Shown one piece after another: positions 12,536 through 24,499 of a DNA stretch of 64,000 bases; the first letter of the stretch is position 1; every line of letters begins with the position of its first letter. A program made the translations under genes and the position numbers. Source of the DNA: Sinonovacula constricta (lineage: Eukaryota; Mollusca; Bivalvia; Cardiida; Solecurtidae); assembly GCA_007844125.1 (NCBI GenBank), contig CM017568.1, positions 7,410,675 through 7,474,674 of the forward strand, given 5' to 3'. Under the pieces are notes generated by a model. It was not told the origin of the DNA. It ran no database searches and saw only the letters and a list, made by a program, of their open reading frames with translations.

Positions 12536-14236
12536 CTGGAGAGATGAAGAGACAAGAAATCCAACAATGACTGTCCAATTATGGCTTTAAGTCACTGTTT
12601 TCATATAGTCTCAACGACCTGTCCGGTCATCGTGTAATTTAAAAGCAATGCAAGTTCTTGACTGTAAAAGAGCATTAATTTATGCATAGATTGACACCAC
12701 CAAATTTACCTGACTACATGTACATAAAATTGGTGCACTTATGGTTTTTGTAGATACAGACCTTGTTTAAATGATGTTTTAAATTATTTACTTCGACTAA
12801 AAACATACTGCTTGATGATTTTGTTAAAGAATAGTAAACACACGCACCATCCGAGACATGGCATCCCGAATATATGTAAACTTTTCGGTATTTTGCCGAA
12901 CTACAATTTGACGAATATGTTGGTACACCCGGTATAAATTTGATGTGACTAATTTAAAATGGTATGTTTTGTACCTACATGACCAGACTTCTAATAATGG
13001 AGCAAAATGTCATTGTTTTGGAGAGAAACTTTTGATATTCAAAATCATATGTTGATTTAGAGAGAAACTTCTCATTTTCTGAATCCTACGTTGGCATTCC
13101 AAAAGCAGTTATAATTGTGATAAACATTTTTTTGAACAGTACTTTCCAAGTAGATATACTATCTAAGTACATGTAATACTTATTTGTAAGCATACAGACT
13201 CACAGTAATAGGCAAACAATCAATAACATCATATTTTGTCTTAAGCAGTCAACTAGTTTTAAACAGTGAAATTTAGGCTGTACCGTGGTTGGCTGCTTAA
13301 TACAAGTTTGACAGTAGTAAGAAACTGTTAAAAGTGCTGCTGGTCTTATTCTAGATAAAGGAAGAAATTGTCATTTGGGAGTTGGTGTTATTATAATCAC
13401 AAGCACGATTGATTGCATCAATACAGATCGCCTTTTTAAAACAGAATAGTATCTGGATGCTCTGGCCTCATCAGTGGGACAAGAATATATTTTTATACCA
13501 GGGAACACATTTCTCTCTGAAAAGTATTTATTTAACCATACATAATCTATAGAGACCATGATTTTTAATGTTAAAGGAAACAGCCTCCTTTGTATAAACT
13601 TGACCAATACTAAACACCATGTTATAGTAGAAGGACTGTCTACATTATACCACTGGCAATAGTTAATTAATTTGTAAACACAAGAAAAAACAATAATAAG
13701 CACTTACATATATATTTTCTGATATATGGTATATCGAATATCGATCATTTTTGCATTGATACACATATCATATCAATGATTCTGACCTATACAGAGCCCT
13801 AGTAACAACCTGCTATCATTATTGCTATAATATTTCATACAAAGCACTAACTACTTACAACTTGAATGTGTTGACACTTCATATTGTTCTTAAATTTTTA
13901 TCTTGTTTTTTTAATAGTGTACCAAACTGTTTAATTTTTATTTGTGATGGACATTCAGAATTTACAATAAAAATGAGAAATAAATATCTGAAGAAATAAT
14001 ATATATTACTTTTTACTTTTTAAGATCTAACATATTAAAGTTTTAGGTTATTCTTACAGATAAATCATTTAATATTTGGATAACCTTATATGTCATATAT
14101 TTTGATTATTGACTTATAGTCTTACAAGTTCTTAGTTTCAGTAAATAATTATGCTAACATATTGTTTACTATAGTCATGGTATAATAGTGAACCTATGAG
14201 GTTAGCAAAAACGTATCATCACTACCAAAATATTAT
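12536..14236. other. intergenic, possible old transposon interior
   Basis: The - strand is open for 110 codons at 13371-13703 (YFSERNVFPGIKIYS, PTDEARASRYYSVL) without a recognised domain. The nearby palindromic terminus at 14.24 kb makes a decayed transposon one explanation. Confidence 0.3.
13017..13096. repeat. two-copy tandem, about 42 bp
   Basis: GAGAGAAACTTTTGATATTC and GAGAGAAACTTCTCATTTTC each begin a diverged unit. Confidence 0.6.
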
Positions 14237-14312
14237 GTATCGCGATACATATCGTAATCGTGTGGTATGTATCGCGATACGTATCGTATCGTGAGGGTAG
14301 CATATCATTACA
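14237..14312. mobile_element. palindrome-rich transposon end
   Basis: Two perfect GTATCGCGATAC palindromes (14237-14248 and 14269-14280) are followed by GTATCGTATCGTGAGGG and CATTACACACCT. This is the look of a DNA-transposon terminal region. The other end was not found; CAGAGCCCTAG at about 13792 is a weak candidate. Confidence 0.4.
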
Positions 14313-15438
14313 CACCTACTTCCTATGAAGGTCTGTCAAGCATGTGAAAGAAATGGAATTATTTGGCTTCTAGATGACACCCATCTAATCTTCCTATGGG
14401 ATCATTCCCCTAGTCCCTCTTACAATACTGGTACCTCACTTAGTTTGATCTCTACCCTTATTCCCTGAGCAAATACGATTATAGATTATAAAATGTTTAT
14501 AGCAATTTCTGAAATACCTGACATGGCTCTAGTTAACTGCTGCATTTCAAATGTTTTCCCTATGACAGATAATTAGACCCCTCCACCCCTCCCAATCACA
14601 GCTAGCACCTATGGCGCTCGTTCAATTAGTATCACAGCTCTCCTGAAAAGAAATGGATCCGCTCCTTGGGTATCTGCCAGTTATCCCTGGAGATATGTAG
14701 GATTTCAAAATTTTAAAGGTGGCATCCAAACGTTTGGTAAAATCTTTCCTCAATCAAGCATATGTTCCTTAGGTATTGTTTAATGCTATTTATTGATGAT
14801 CCTACATCTTTGTGAGAAGTGAAGCCTCACTCATTATAACAACCATGCACTTTCCAATTTGAATGAAGACAGCATTTAAAATCAAGAAAACCACAGGAAA
14901 AATGGCTTTTAAGATCACTTTATATGGGCTGATAATACAAATAACGAACAAACCTGACATGTCTGCCACTCGTATTATGTGACTGTTTGGTATATCTGTT
15001 CGACGATTTGGGGGCTTATATGGAATTTAAAAAAATGTATCGCTTCATTGGGTACTATATGTTTCCATGGTCATTATCATTTTCAAAAGCTACCAACATT
15101 TCTGATTCAGACCGACACCTATGGAAGATTTTAGTAAAAATGAAAATAGATGGAGAAGAGACAAATGTGAGTTTGCTCAAGGACCCAAATCATGATTTTC
15201 GAAAACGTTGTCAGCACTGATTCCTCTTAAGAGTGACCCCACGCTACCCTAAACGAAAACCTTATTTCTTTAAATCTTTTCGTCGATTTTTTTTAGATCA
15301 AAGTACCAGGACATTCCTTGTCCTAAAGTGAATAATTAAAGGTTTAGGTAATGACGAATGATTTTGTGTTTCGTGAAACGTGTTTGTTGTTTTATGGTTT
15401 ATCTGCTTTTTGAAGCGAATTTCGGCATTTAAGCATAC

Positions 15439-15440
<2 letters not shown>
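14313..15440. other. intergenic, no gene recognised
   Basis: Slightly GC-richer text between 14.33 and 14.7 kb, but no frame, splice pair or repeat structure. Confidence 0.5.
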
Positions 15441-15488
<48 letters not shown>

Positions 15489-15660
15489 GAGAGAGACAGA
15501 CAGAGACAGAGAGAGACAGAGACAGAGACAGACAGACAGACAGACAGACGGAGGGGGAAAATGAGACCGAGAGAGACAGAGAGAGACAGACAGAGAGAGA
15601 CAGAGAGATACCCGATCCCCCACCTCACGCCCCGCCCCCCCCCCCCCCCCCTTCCCCCCA
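15441..15660. repeat. GA/GACA array followed by C-run
   Basis: (GA)n passes into mixed GACAGA to about 15608, then a C-run of about 18 at 15633-15650 and an A-run. The strands are strongly purine/pyrimidine biased; ORFs here (Arg-Glu or Leu-Ser rich) are artefacts. Confidence 0.95.
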
Positions 15661-18230
15661 AAAAAAATAAAAAAATGTTAAAACAGCGGAATCATACAGA
15701 ATCGCGAATTTCACGTCGGACGGTGGTCTTTTTATCGGGCCATACATGCGAAAGTATAGTAGATATAACAGTTATGCTTACATTTTTACAATGAGGTCTC
15801 TCTCACAATAATTGGATGATTCCTGTGATATGATAATTAGAAATATGGATTATTAATATGTATCTTATATCACTGTTTAAATTTTGGATTTTAAAGATTT
15901 AAACAACATTTGTTTTTATTAGCTTAAAACATTCACTTTTATTGGTATTTTTGTCAGTCATCACCATTATGTTTACCATTATCCTCTTTCTTACGTGTAT
16001 ATAACGTTTATGTATGTTTACATAAAATATTTAAAAACTTGTCTTATGTATGAGAAAGTCTTGCAAGAGTTAAATATATTTTGCAGTTTAAATCTGACAA
16101 AAAGCTAAGGTTCTTTATAAATTCGATCCCTGATCAGTTAATTTGAAAATCAGGGAAGGCTCAAACACTGTTATAATAAAAATAGCAATACATATTTCAA
16201 AATAAAGCTCTGTTAGTAGAATGATAATAAAGGTTCAAAAGGACGTTGCAAAGGATAAAACGTAGGAAATGTGTCCTGACTATTTTCATTAATAAACCGG
16301 TGAAATAATAAGTGTACATTTATTGTTGTTGTTTCTCCTAGATGCAGTGACACTTCAATACTAGAACGACTATTGTATGAAAAATATATTTTAAAAAAAA
16401 TCTTTGATATACTAGAGAAGTCCGGAACATACATTAACATTTTAAACAGACCTAATAACAGGTCGCTGGTAAGAATCAATACCACACAAGAAAAAAAAAA
16501 CTACAGGAAACAAATTATATGACTGCTAGCGTTTCATCTCTTTTGAGCAAAGCCTGGCAATAAAGCCACGTTTTGAGAATTGAGTGCCGACATTTTTTAT
16601 CAAAGGGACTGATTCAATGATCCGATTTTCCGTCAATGATGATCTTAGAGAATGGTCGTGTTCAGTAAATACGTCATTATGTGTTAATTGTCTAACACAT
16701 CCGGACATTATGAACTGAAGTAAAAACATTTCCTTTCATGTTATTTGGAAACGTAATACGCTATTTTACTATGACACATGTTAAGTGTAGTAGCGCTATT
16801 TATTACTGACCAACGAAAGGGTCAAAGTATTCCTTTAAGCTAAATTTCAACATTGCAGCTGACCTCGTTTTATATTTGATTAAGCTTTCAAGAGTTAAAT
16901 AAGACAATCTAAGACATGCTTTTCAAAAAAAAAAGTTTGCATGAAAACGGTTTTAATCTAATTGCCCCAATCTTCACTTTGTACTTTAGTTATAAGTTCT
17001 TGCTAACATCAATAGCTAGCTAAGAGTCGCCAATAATATCGAAGTTTGATAATACAAACGGCACATTTTAAATCCAGTTGCAGATATTATTGCAACCAAT
17101 ATTTAGTCCAGCGTAATATATTTGCAAAACTCATAACTAATTGATAGACACTTCAAACGATCGGCAGTTAGAACTTCACAACTGCCTTATCGGCATTCCC
17201 CACTTCACGATTATTTACAACTTCTTGGTCCTTTATTCCTTGAGTTCAGTCCAGTCGATAATTTTTATTGGAAGTCATAACTTCGACAATGTCTGTGTTA
17301 AAGCAAAACACAAGCAATCAAAAGGATATATTAGCATTTGCTTAGAAAATAGTCATGGCAGAATAGCCTCCACCTCCCCAAAACGTTCAGAAAACTGGCA
17401 AATGCTTTATATATTGCGACGTGGGTTTGCTCTATAACTTAATCTTTTGTGGGGGAAAACGCTAGTTCGATACATGAACCTAACATACAGTAATCGGCCT
17501 TTGTCTCCAAACACACTTTGTCACCTTTAAAAACAGTATGCCAATTGAGTTGAAGAGAAATATGAGGACTAACTGCAATATAACACAAAATTTCGACAGA
17601 ATAATGCTCAGCAGAAATCTCTCTATCAAACCAGCTGCTATGCGCATATCGACCCTGGCAAATGTAACCGGAATTAACTTGCAATCAGTCGCTATCAAAC
17701 CAGCTGGATCGAGGATAATTGTACCTGTCAAATGATAATGTCGTATAAAGCAAAACTGGCCAGACAACTTGCAGGTTCATTGCGATCTAGGATCGCAAAC
17801 TATTATCATACACGAGTACAGCTTACTTCACTGCGTTGTGGGAAATTATATGCCTATGCATGAGTCAAAGCTCTTTGCACCAGCATTGTGTTTACAACAC
17901 ACAAATTCTTCATTAACATTTTCATAAAGATTTCTGTTCCCGTTGTCTACGTTATGTCGAAGACAAATGACAAATATAATTGGGAAAAAATGAAATAATA
18001 AAAAAATATTAACATGCGGGAAAACAAGGTTTGGACTACATTCTGGAATAAAAAAAAAAACACAACTACTTTGAGCAACTATTTCATTTTGAATTGTATA
18101 TGGTCAAGAAATGATGCACTTTATTAGACAGGAAATCTACATTTTAAATGGACCCATCTTTATTCATTAGTTATTGATCATCTGCGGGCCTCCAGTAATA
18201 ATGTAAAATACAACCCTTTCAATAATGGCC
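15661..18230. other. intergenic, no gene recognised
   Basis: Short ORFs on both strands (up to 98 codons) overlap one another and lack family features. Confidence 0.5.
17625..17735. repeat. diverged two-copy tandem, about 68 bp
   Basis: CTATCAAACCAGCTG occurs at about 17624 and 17692, each followed about 25 bases later by a CCTGGCAAATG- or CCTGTCAAATG-like word. Confidence 0.5.
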
Positions 18231-18242
18231 ACAGTGTGTAGC

Positions 18243-18523
18243 TCCAGGTACTGGAGGCCCCGGGTTCGATCCCGGGCCGCGACATACCAAAGTCGTTAAA
18301 AATGGTAGTCGTAAAGCTTCCTTGCTAACGCTAAAGCAAATTTAAGGGCAGTTCCACGACTGGTTGGCCCGGTGTCAGGATAATGTGACTGGGTGTGGTA
18401 TCATGCCAGGTGTTCACGGCATGCTATACACAGTGAAGGCAGCACTATATCTGCTTCAAGTGGACACCGTCTCCAGATAACTATAATACTGTTGGTGGGA
18501 CGATAAACCCAACAAACAAACAA
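18243..18523 (+). mobile_element. SINE family A, 5'-truncated, with target-site duplication
   Basis: It starts inside the tRNA-like head (TCCAGGTACTGGAGGCCC), keeps the B-box GGTTCGATCCC and the whole body, and ends in repeated CAAACAAA. It is flanked by identical 12-base ACAGTGTGTAGC at 18231-18242 and 18524-18535, the signature of LINE-machinery insertion. Confidence 0.9.
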
Positions 18524-18535
18524 ACAGTGTGTAGC

Positions 18536-21027
18536 AAATACAAAGTAAACGAAACGTCAATCTATGATTTCTTTCTCGTATTGTTATACAAATGGAAAAA
18601 CTTTATCATATCTTACAATACAAAAAGCAGCGTCCACAAAACATACTGACAATCTGTCAACATATAAAAGCACAAGACAAATTACAAGAAATGGCAAATA
18701 TCTCTAGTGGTTTGTTTGTGCTTTGTGTTTTTAATTTCCAGCAGGGCACGTCTGAATGCATTTTAGTGCAAGCAATTATGATATATGTTTTGTTAAGATA
18801 AACTTAGACCACTGGTAATGGCAATGCAACTTTCAGTTCGAAAGAGAGACCGGAAGGTGTTGACTATACCAGACGAAAATGTAAATATTGTCACAATGCA
18901 CTTGTACTTGCAGGACTCCGTCGATAAAAGGCTGTCAAACATTTCTAACAGTACATCGTGTCGGTAGCAATTGATATAATGACAGTCACATGTCATAAGC
19001 TCATTAATCAAGCCAAAGTGACCACATCTATTACAACACTGAGTTTTAATGACCGCAAAGCCTTCTGCCTCGACTGTTTTAAGAGCATTGCTGATGACAA
19101 AGGCATAAGTTGGTATAGAAAATTAAATCAGATTTTATAAACTCATCACTTAAACATAAGTTTGTAAAGTAAATTTGATTCAAGAATTTGCGCTCAAAAC
19201 ATAACATAAAAGTAAACCTTTTACAATCGATCTATAGGTAAATATCGTATATTTGCAAGATATCACTTGATTGCTTTACCTTTCATGGATACAGTTTATG
19301 TCGTTTGTTGTTTACATGTTTCTTACAAATGCGAAACATCGTTGAACTTTTAAAGAAAGATTCAATATCACATTTTGTCAGTTCAGATGTATGTATCAAA
19401 ACATGCTATACACTGTACTTCATTCTTTTGTCTTTAAGTTTGGAGAATGATATGCATTATAGCGGATTCCTAAGTTATTCTAGCCTAACCTTATTGCGAA
19501 TATACATTTGTCAGTCACTAAATATCACTATAAGGGCCAATAGCTACGCTATATCTGTTTTTAATTTTTATTCACTCGTACTGACGAAAGTGTAGTAAAA
19601 CTGTAGACGCCTAGGTAGTTTTTAGTGAACGAAGACCTTAGACACAAATTTGGGTAGAACTACCAGCGCACAGCAGATCAAACAGAAGAACTTGGAACAT
19701 GAAAGTTCTCGCACCGACCGGGACACGATCAACGCGGGTTGAGATTCTTAGAAGTTATGTTTTGGCAACTCAAGCCACTTGGTCACGGGGGCTCACATGG
19801 TGTATTATTTTTATTAATATCTTTTGCGAATGAAGTGTAGAATATGGATTTACTCTAAACACTGAAAAAGCAACTTAGAATATAAAATAAAACTTGTTAC
19901 GCGCAATAATCACAAAAAAGACAATTAATATAGCCCATTAAGGTAGATGTGTTTTATTTGATCATGTTTACTGACTTTAAATTGTAAGCGGGTCTCGATT
20001 ATTCTATTATCTCCCAACAAAGGTAGTCATAATCATCAAATTCTGCTTATTTTACGACATGTTTTAAGATCATAATACAATTAAATTTAATAAACAGTAC
20101 AGGAAATAACAATCATTTATATATTTATTAGGTTATAAGTATGCGTTTCCTTTGTGTCAATTTTAAGGAAATAACAGTCTGAATTGCTGATAATAGTACT
20201 TACAGCAGAGCACTTCGAGCCAACAAAACTAAGCATGCTAGAAACCTTTGTAAACTGCTCCGTCATGTCGATATATTAATAAATAATAAATAGAAATACC
20301 ATACTAGGCAGCTTGAGCCATTAAAATCACTAACATTGATAACATTTTTAAAATAGTGCGAATCTATGACATACATTGTTCTTACTCGTATACCCGATGT
20401 TCCCGAGGGACTGTTCCGATTGGTTAGTCTCCAGTGTTGCTCATCTCTTCCATTGGATTTACCCAGACACCAGCCAAGAGCGAGCCTGTTATCGGCCAAA
20501 TACTACCGCCATCAGTTATCAAAGCTGCCTTTAACGGCGATTCACAAATCGAACTTTTTATCTTTAGAGTTAGAAACAATTAAATGTATAACTCGTTTTG
20601 AATTTACAGTAGTAATGCCAACAATAGAGAACTTTGTAAACGAAGTTTGATAGTGATATTTAATAACGACTAGTTATAAGGGCAGAAACTGGATGCTTTC
20701 GACAAATGACAAGGAACGCAATATCGGAATTTCCTCAGTGTGATAATTTGTTACTGTTCTTAACTGCTCACCTTAAGATGCACGAACGATAAAATTATTA
20801 TACAATTTTAAAGAAAATATTATATTAAAACGGCTTGTTTCCTTAGTTCTTTTAATTAACATTTGATTGATTCATATTCAAAATCATGCGATATTGACCA
20901 TTATTGATTTCAACGACGTGGCTTCGGAGTAACACATAGCACTTGTTACTTTAGCTATTGGTAAAGGCGAGGTGGACAATGTGGTGGATATAACTTGCAA
21001 AATGATACAAAAGCAAATGGAATAATC
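18536..21027. other. intergenic, two weak coding-like patches
   Basis: On the - strand around 18.80-19.05 kb, CCNRCGHFG..MTCDCHYINC spacing hints at a zinc-binding patch but stops interrupt it. At 20.38-20.52 kb a GC-richer stretch is open on both strands. Neither is assigned. Confidence 0.35.
19688..19794 (-). mobile_element. tRNA-derived SINE-like fragment, third type
   Basis: On the - strand GTGACCAAGTGGCTTGAG resembles an A-box, and CCCGCGTTGATCGTGTCCCGG has B-box-like spacing. GTGCGAGAACTTTCATGTTCC follows. The head looks like a long-variable-arm (Ser/Leu-like) tRNA. There is only one copy in this window. Confidence 0.45.
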
Positions 21028-21100
21028 ATGGCACCAGTTATTAACTCTGTTCTTTTTGTGCTGGTCATAGACATCACATATGCAGCCATTGGATATACAG
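21028..21100 (+). CDS. candidate leader exon 1 (intact signal peptide)
   Basis: An ATG at 21028 starts 24 codons plus one base, then a perfect GTAAGT donor at 21101. The peptide starts MAPVINSVLFVLVIDITY and ends AAIGYT, a plausible signal peptide with small residues (YAA) at a cleavage-like position. It is phase 1 out, as required by the exon at 57345, and its final codons line up with the leader-like exons at 42.06 and 49.55 kb. No matching second exon is visible nearby. It is therefore either a far-upstream alternative first exon of the WSC gene (a 36-kb intron), an orphan from a decayed tandem copy, or a leader of another gene. This is the only one of the three with an uninterrupted ATG-to-donor frame. 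Confidence 0.45.
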
Positions 21101-21320
21101 GTAAGTTATTCTTGGATTATTTCGTTCCATACGGTACATACATTCAATTACCAAATATTGAAACTCTGTGCAGTAAACACAAACTCCCCTTGTCGAAAGC
21201 TGTTTTATATTTATGAACAGCAGAATTCATTTTAGGGGAGACAATTTGTCATATATTCGTGTCATCTTATCTACACTATCTGGTTACAATACTAATGTTT
21301 GAATGGGGAAATAAATTATT

Positions 21321-21486
21321 TCTGACTGTTCCAAGACCTTTAGTGATGGGTTTGCTCTATTTGATCGTAAAGTATCAGTAAATTGCTAATTTTACATGCA
21401 ACTAGCATATAAATATACATATGTCTTGTGGTTAGCCAAGTTTAAATATAAGGTGCTATGCTCATAGGACCTTGTCATATTTCCTT
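21321..21486 (+). repeat. R1 copy, diverged
   Basis: TCTGACTGTTCCAAGACC, GGGTTTGCTC, then TGCTCATAGGACCTTGTC. It lies 220 bases after the leader exon at 21.0 kb. Confidence 0.6.
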
Positions 21487-21788
21487 ATTAAGTTTAGTAG
21501 CTATTATGTAGCATATAAAATGGTTTAGTTTGAAATAAATGTAATAGATTTAACTCAAAACATTAAACAGCTAAGGCGATTATTTTATTTCCGATATCAG
21601 ATTTTGGTTTTGAACATTAGTGACATCGCGGCCTTTTGAAGTTTGGAATAATATGTATTTCACTATTTTGAAATAAACAACTAATAACAACTCTTCAATC
21701 TGTTTAAATATTATCTGTACTGGCATTTTCCTTGAGTTTCTCACACTGAAGAAAGTGGCGTATTAACAACCGTTCTTACGTTAATTAA

Positions 21789-21907
<119 letters not shown>

Positions 21908-22493
21908 CATGAACAATAGAATATTTATATTTTCTTCATCACGTACACAAACTACAAATATCAGTCATACATATTATTGTAAAGAAAGTAGGTAAACGCT
22001 TAATACAGACGGGTTTGTTGTGCAAAACCTTAAGAAAATTGCGTTTTGTATCTTTCCACACATTAATCTTAACTGAAGAACAAACGTTTACTTAACTGTT
22101 CATTTTCTGAAGGAAATATTGACGTTCTTACTTTATAACTCGCATGACCCCTCCACCTTTAAATGAAATCATATGAGCGATATGCATTATATCTTATGCG
22201 TGGATAAACAACAGCTCGTATTTAACTTGTGTATTTGCGATTTTATTTAATCCAATGTCTGAAACAAAAATATCAATTTACAAATAATAATTGAATCTTT
22301 TTTTGTTGCTGACATTCGTGCTTAATGAACGACTATCACCGCTATTTCAACGCATATCGCCTTGCGTGCAAATTTGCCTGCGTTCATAAATAAACGAACC
22401 TCAACAAAATTAGATACAATCCAAGCAGGCCCATTAATTATAAATCAAAGTATGATTCTAATTACTTCTGTAACAACATATTATCTATCGTAC

Positions 22494-22717
22494 CTGACGA
22501 CCTCCACGTGAACCCGAGTGAAGTAAAAATCATTACTATGGTTAGCATATCTCAATATGTTGTCACCGTTTGTTGTCAACATATCCCTGAAATATTTTAC
22601 ACGGGCATACAGGCATCTCAAAATTATTTCAAGATCGAGAGCAAATTTATACTGTGAACTAAAAATATTCCTTAATGTTGTATAAAGAAAGATATCAGAT
22701 AACATCTCCACTTTCAT
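22494..22717 (-). CDS. exon-like fragment, paralogous set copy at 22.5 kb
   Basis: The - strand is open from 22717 to a CAG|GTACGA donor at 22494. The peptide includes YARVKYFRDML, TTNGDN and NHSNDFYFTRVHVEVV. The copy at 7.1 kb encodes LYLPVSVK, KINGDN and, after a one-base shift, NHGNDFYISEVNVEVA before a degraded donor at the same place. Similarity is stronger at protein level than the base drift suggests, which supports past coding function. The ending resembles the last beta strand of jelly-roll lectin-like domains, but that is only an impression. Similarity between the two loci continues into the flank (about 7805-7920 and 23265-23365). The acceptor is not defined, so the upper border is approximate. 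Confidence 0.4.
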
Positions 22718-22858
22718 GTTAAGACAGAAAAAACGTTTTCAGAAAACATTATATACTGGCATGGATTTCAAACATTAAAAAATATAAATTCTTTTTAAAT
22801 TGAATATTAACTATACATCATGAATACAATGCAATTAAGCAGAGATACAGGAAATAAT

Positions 22859-23010
22859 GTGTCAGGATAATGTGACTGGTTGTGATATTATTCCAGGTGT
22901 CCACGGCATGCTACACACAGTGTAGACATCACTATATCTGCTTCAAGTGGACATTGTCTCCAGATAACTGATAAACTGTTGGTGGGACGATAAACCCAAT
23001 AAACATTCAT
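22859..23010 (+). mobile_element. SINE family A, 3' fragment
   Basis: Only the last 150 bases are present, from GTGTCAGGATAATGTGACTG to GACGATAAACCCAATAAAC, moderately diverged from the 43-kb copy. It interrupts the duplicated block shared with 7 kb, so it inserted after that duplication. Confidence 0.85.
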
Positions 23011-23264
23011 AAACAAACAAAAACTATAAATTACCATGGTCCGCACAAATCCCCGTATCCCGAGATTTATAGTTAAGTTTCGAGCAAAAAAATAATGATA
23101 CTACAAATTCATACTTCAACTTCTAACTGAGGTAAATAATACATTTGCTAAGCACCAACCTCGCTTTTTCAACACATTAGCAATAACAGATTTAAGGATA
23201 ATCAAACATTTCAACATTTATTAAAATTGAAACACTGTCGATGATTGTAGGCATTCGGAAAACA

Positions 23265-23365
23265 CACAATCCTTTGACACGTGACCGATCGTTGAGTAGA
23301 CAATCTGATACTACGTGAATCGCCACTCATCAACAGCTTACTTCAAAGAAAAAACGATATAATTG
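23265..23365. repeat. flank shared with 7.8 kb (segmental duplication)
   Basis: Colinear partner of 7805-7920: GTTGAGTAGACAATCTG, ACTCATCAACAGC and TTACTTCAAAG align with the 7.8-kb words in order. Confidence 0.45.
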
Positions 23366-23807
23366 ATTAAATCAACTGTCAATTGTTTATTCAAACTTTG
23401 AATGGCTAAATGAGAAACAAATCCATACATAGTTACCCATTACCCATTTCGTTAAATGTAAATTTAATCACTAGATCGCAACAAATGTGTCTTACGAACA
23501 ACAGGCACTAGATCTAATCGATAGATTTTATGGAGAGACCTTGCTCATTTTTAATAAAGTGATTGTAGATAAAACGTGGTTACTGAGTATAATAATATAT
23601 TAATTAGATATTATGCTTAGTTAGAATAAAATAACTTGCAATCGATATTGCGGTCTCATTTTTTAAATAACTACGCCAGATAAGTATAATAATGAAGACT
23701 GGGCAGTGTAACTTTCTTATTAACCTCAGCTGGCTCGGATTGAACAAACACTACGATACCAAGCATTAGCAGAACCCGTTTAGCTTAACATGAATGAGGA
23801 AATATGA

Positions 23808-23852
23808 CAAATATGACAGAGTCCTATGAGCATTGCAATGTATACCAAAATG
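23808..23852 (-). repeat. R1 terminal fragment
   Basis: Only the end AATATGACAGAGTCCTATGA..GCATTGCAATGTATACC is present. Confidence 0.6.
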
Positions 23853-23925
23853 TTCACATACTTTTTAGTATTTTAATTAAGTAGGTTTTACTATTTACAA
23901 TAACACCGATGCCTAGTCAGAAAGC

Positions 23926-24009
23926 ATACAAGCCTGTCTAATTACATGTGATGTCTCTTGTGTCACAATACAAGCCTGTCTAATTACATGTGATGTCTCT
24001 TGTGTCACA
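23926..24009. repeat. perfect 42-bp tandem duplication
   Basis: Two identical units beginning ATACAAGCCTGTC and ending TTGTGTCACA, head to tail. Confidence 0.95.
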
Positions 24010-24499
24010 TATCTAAGTTTATATCGGAAGGTCAACAGAGCAGAAAAATCAATACCTGCTTGACGTAATCCGATATCTGTTATATGAATACAGAAGACTA
24101 AACACTATTTAATCAGACATTAGCAACAGAAAGTACCACTCTATTTCTTTTTGTAGTTACACAATTGCGCTGTTTCTATCTGTAATTTCAATTTTAAAGT
24201 CACATATATGGTAATTTGTGTGCACAATGCATAGTGAACCACCATTCAGAATGGACTCAAATTTAATAGGTTGGGAGAAAAAAATGAGTCTCGACCGTTA
24301 TCAAATATGGTACTCTTTAAATGAATTTGTAGTGATCACTGTTAAAGCGTATATCGAACGAACGAACAAACGAAACATTTATATTGACTTAAGCATAACA
24401 AGCTCACCGTCATATACAAAAAACAAAAGCATATCATGACATTAAATGTGACAAGTGAACAGTGAGTAAAAGGACAATCACAATTAAAAATATGATATA

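Noticed and set aside
13371..13703. 110-codon - strand ORF as a gene
   Set aside because: No recognised domain, no splice or promoter context; at most a transposon remnant.
15380..15794. Arg-Glu or Leu-Ser rich ORFs
   Set aside because: Translation of a GA/GACA array and the following C-run.
18793..19011. Zinc-finger or B-box domain on the - strand
   Set aside because: Cysteine spacing is suggestive only over about 20 residues, and in-frame stops and lack of the remaining ligands argue against it.
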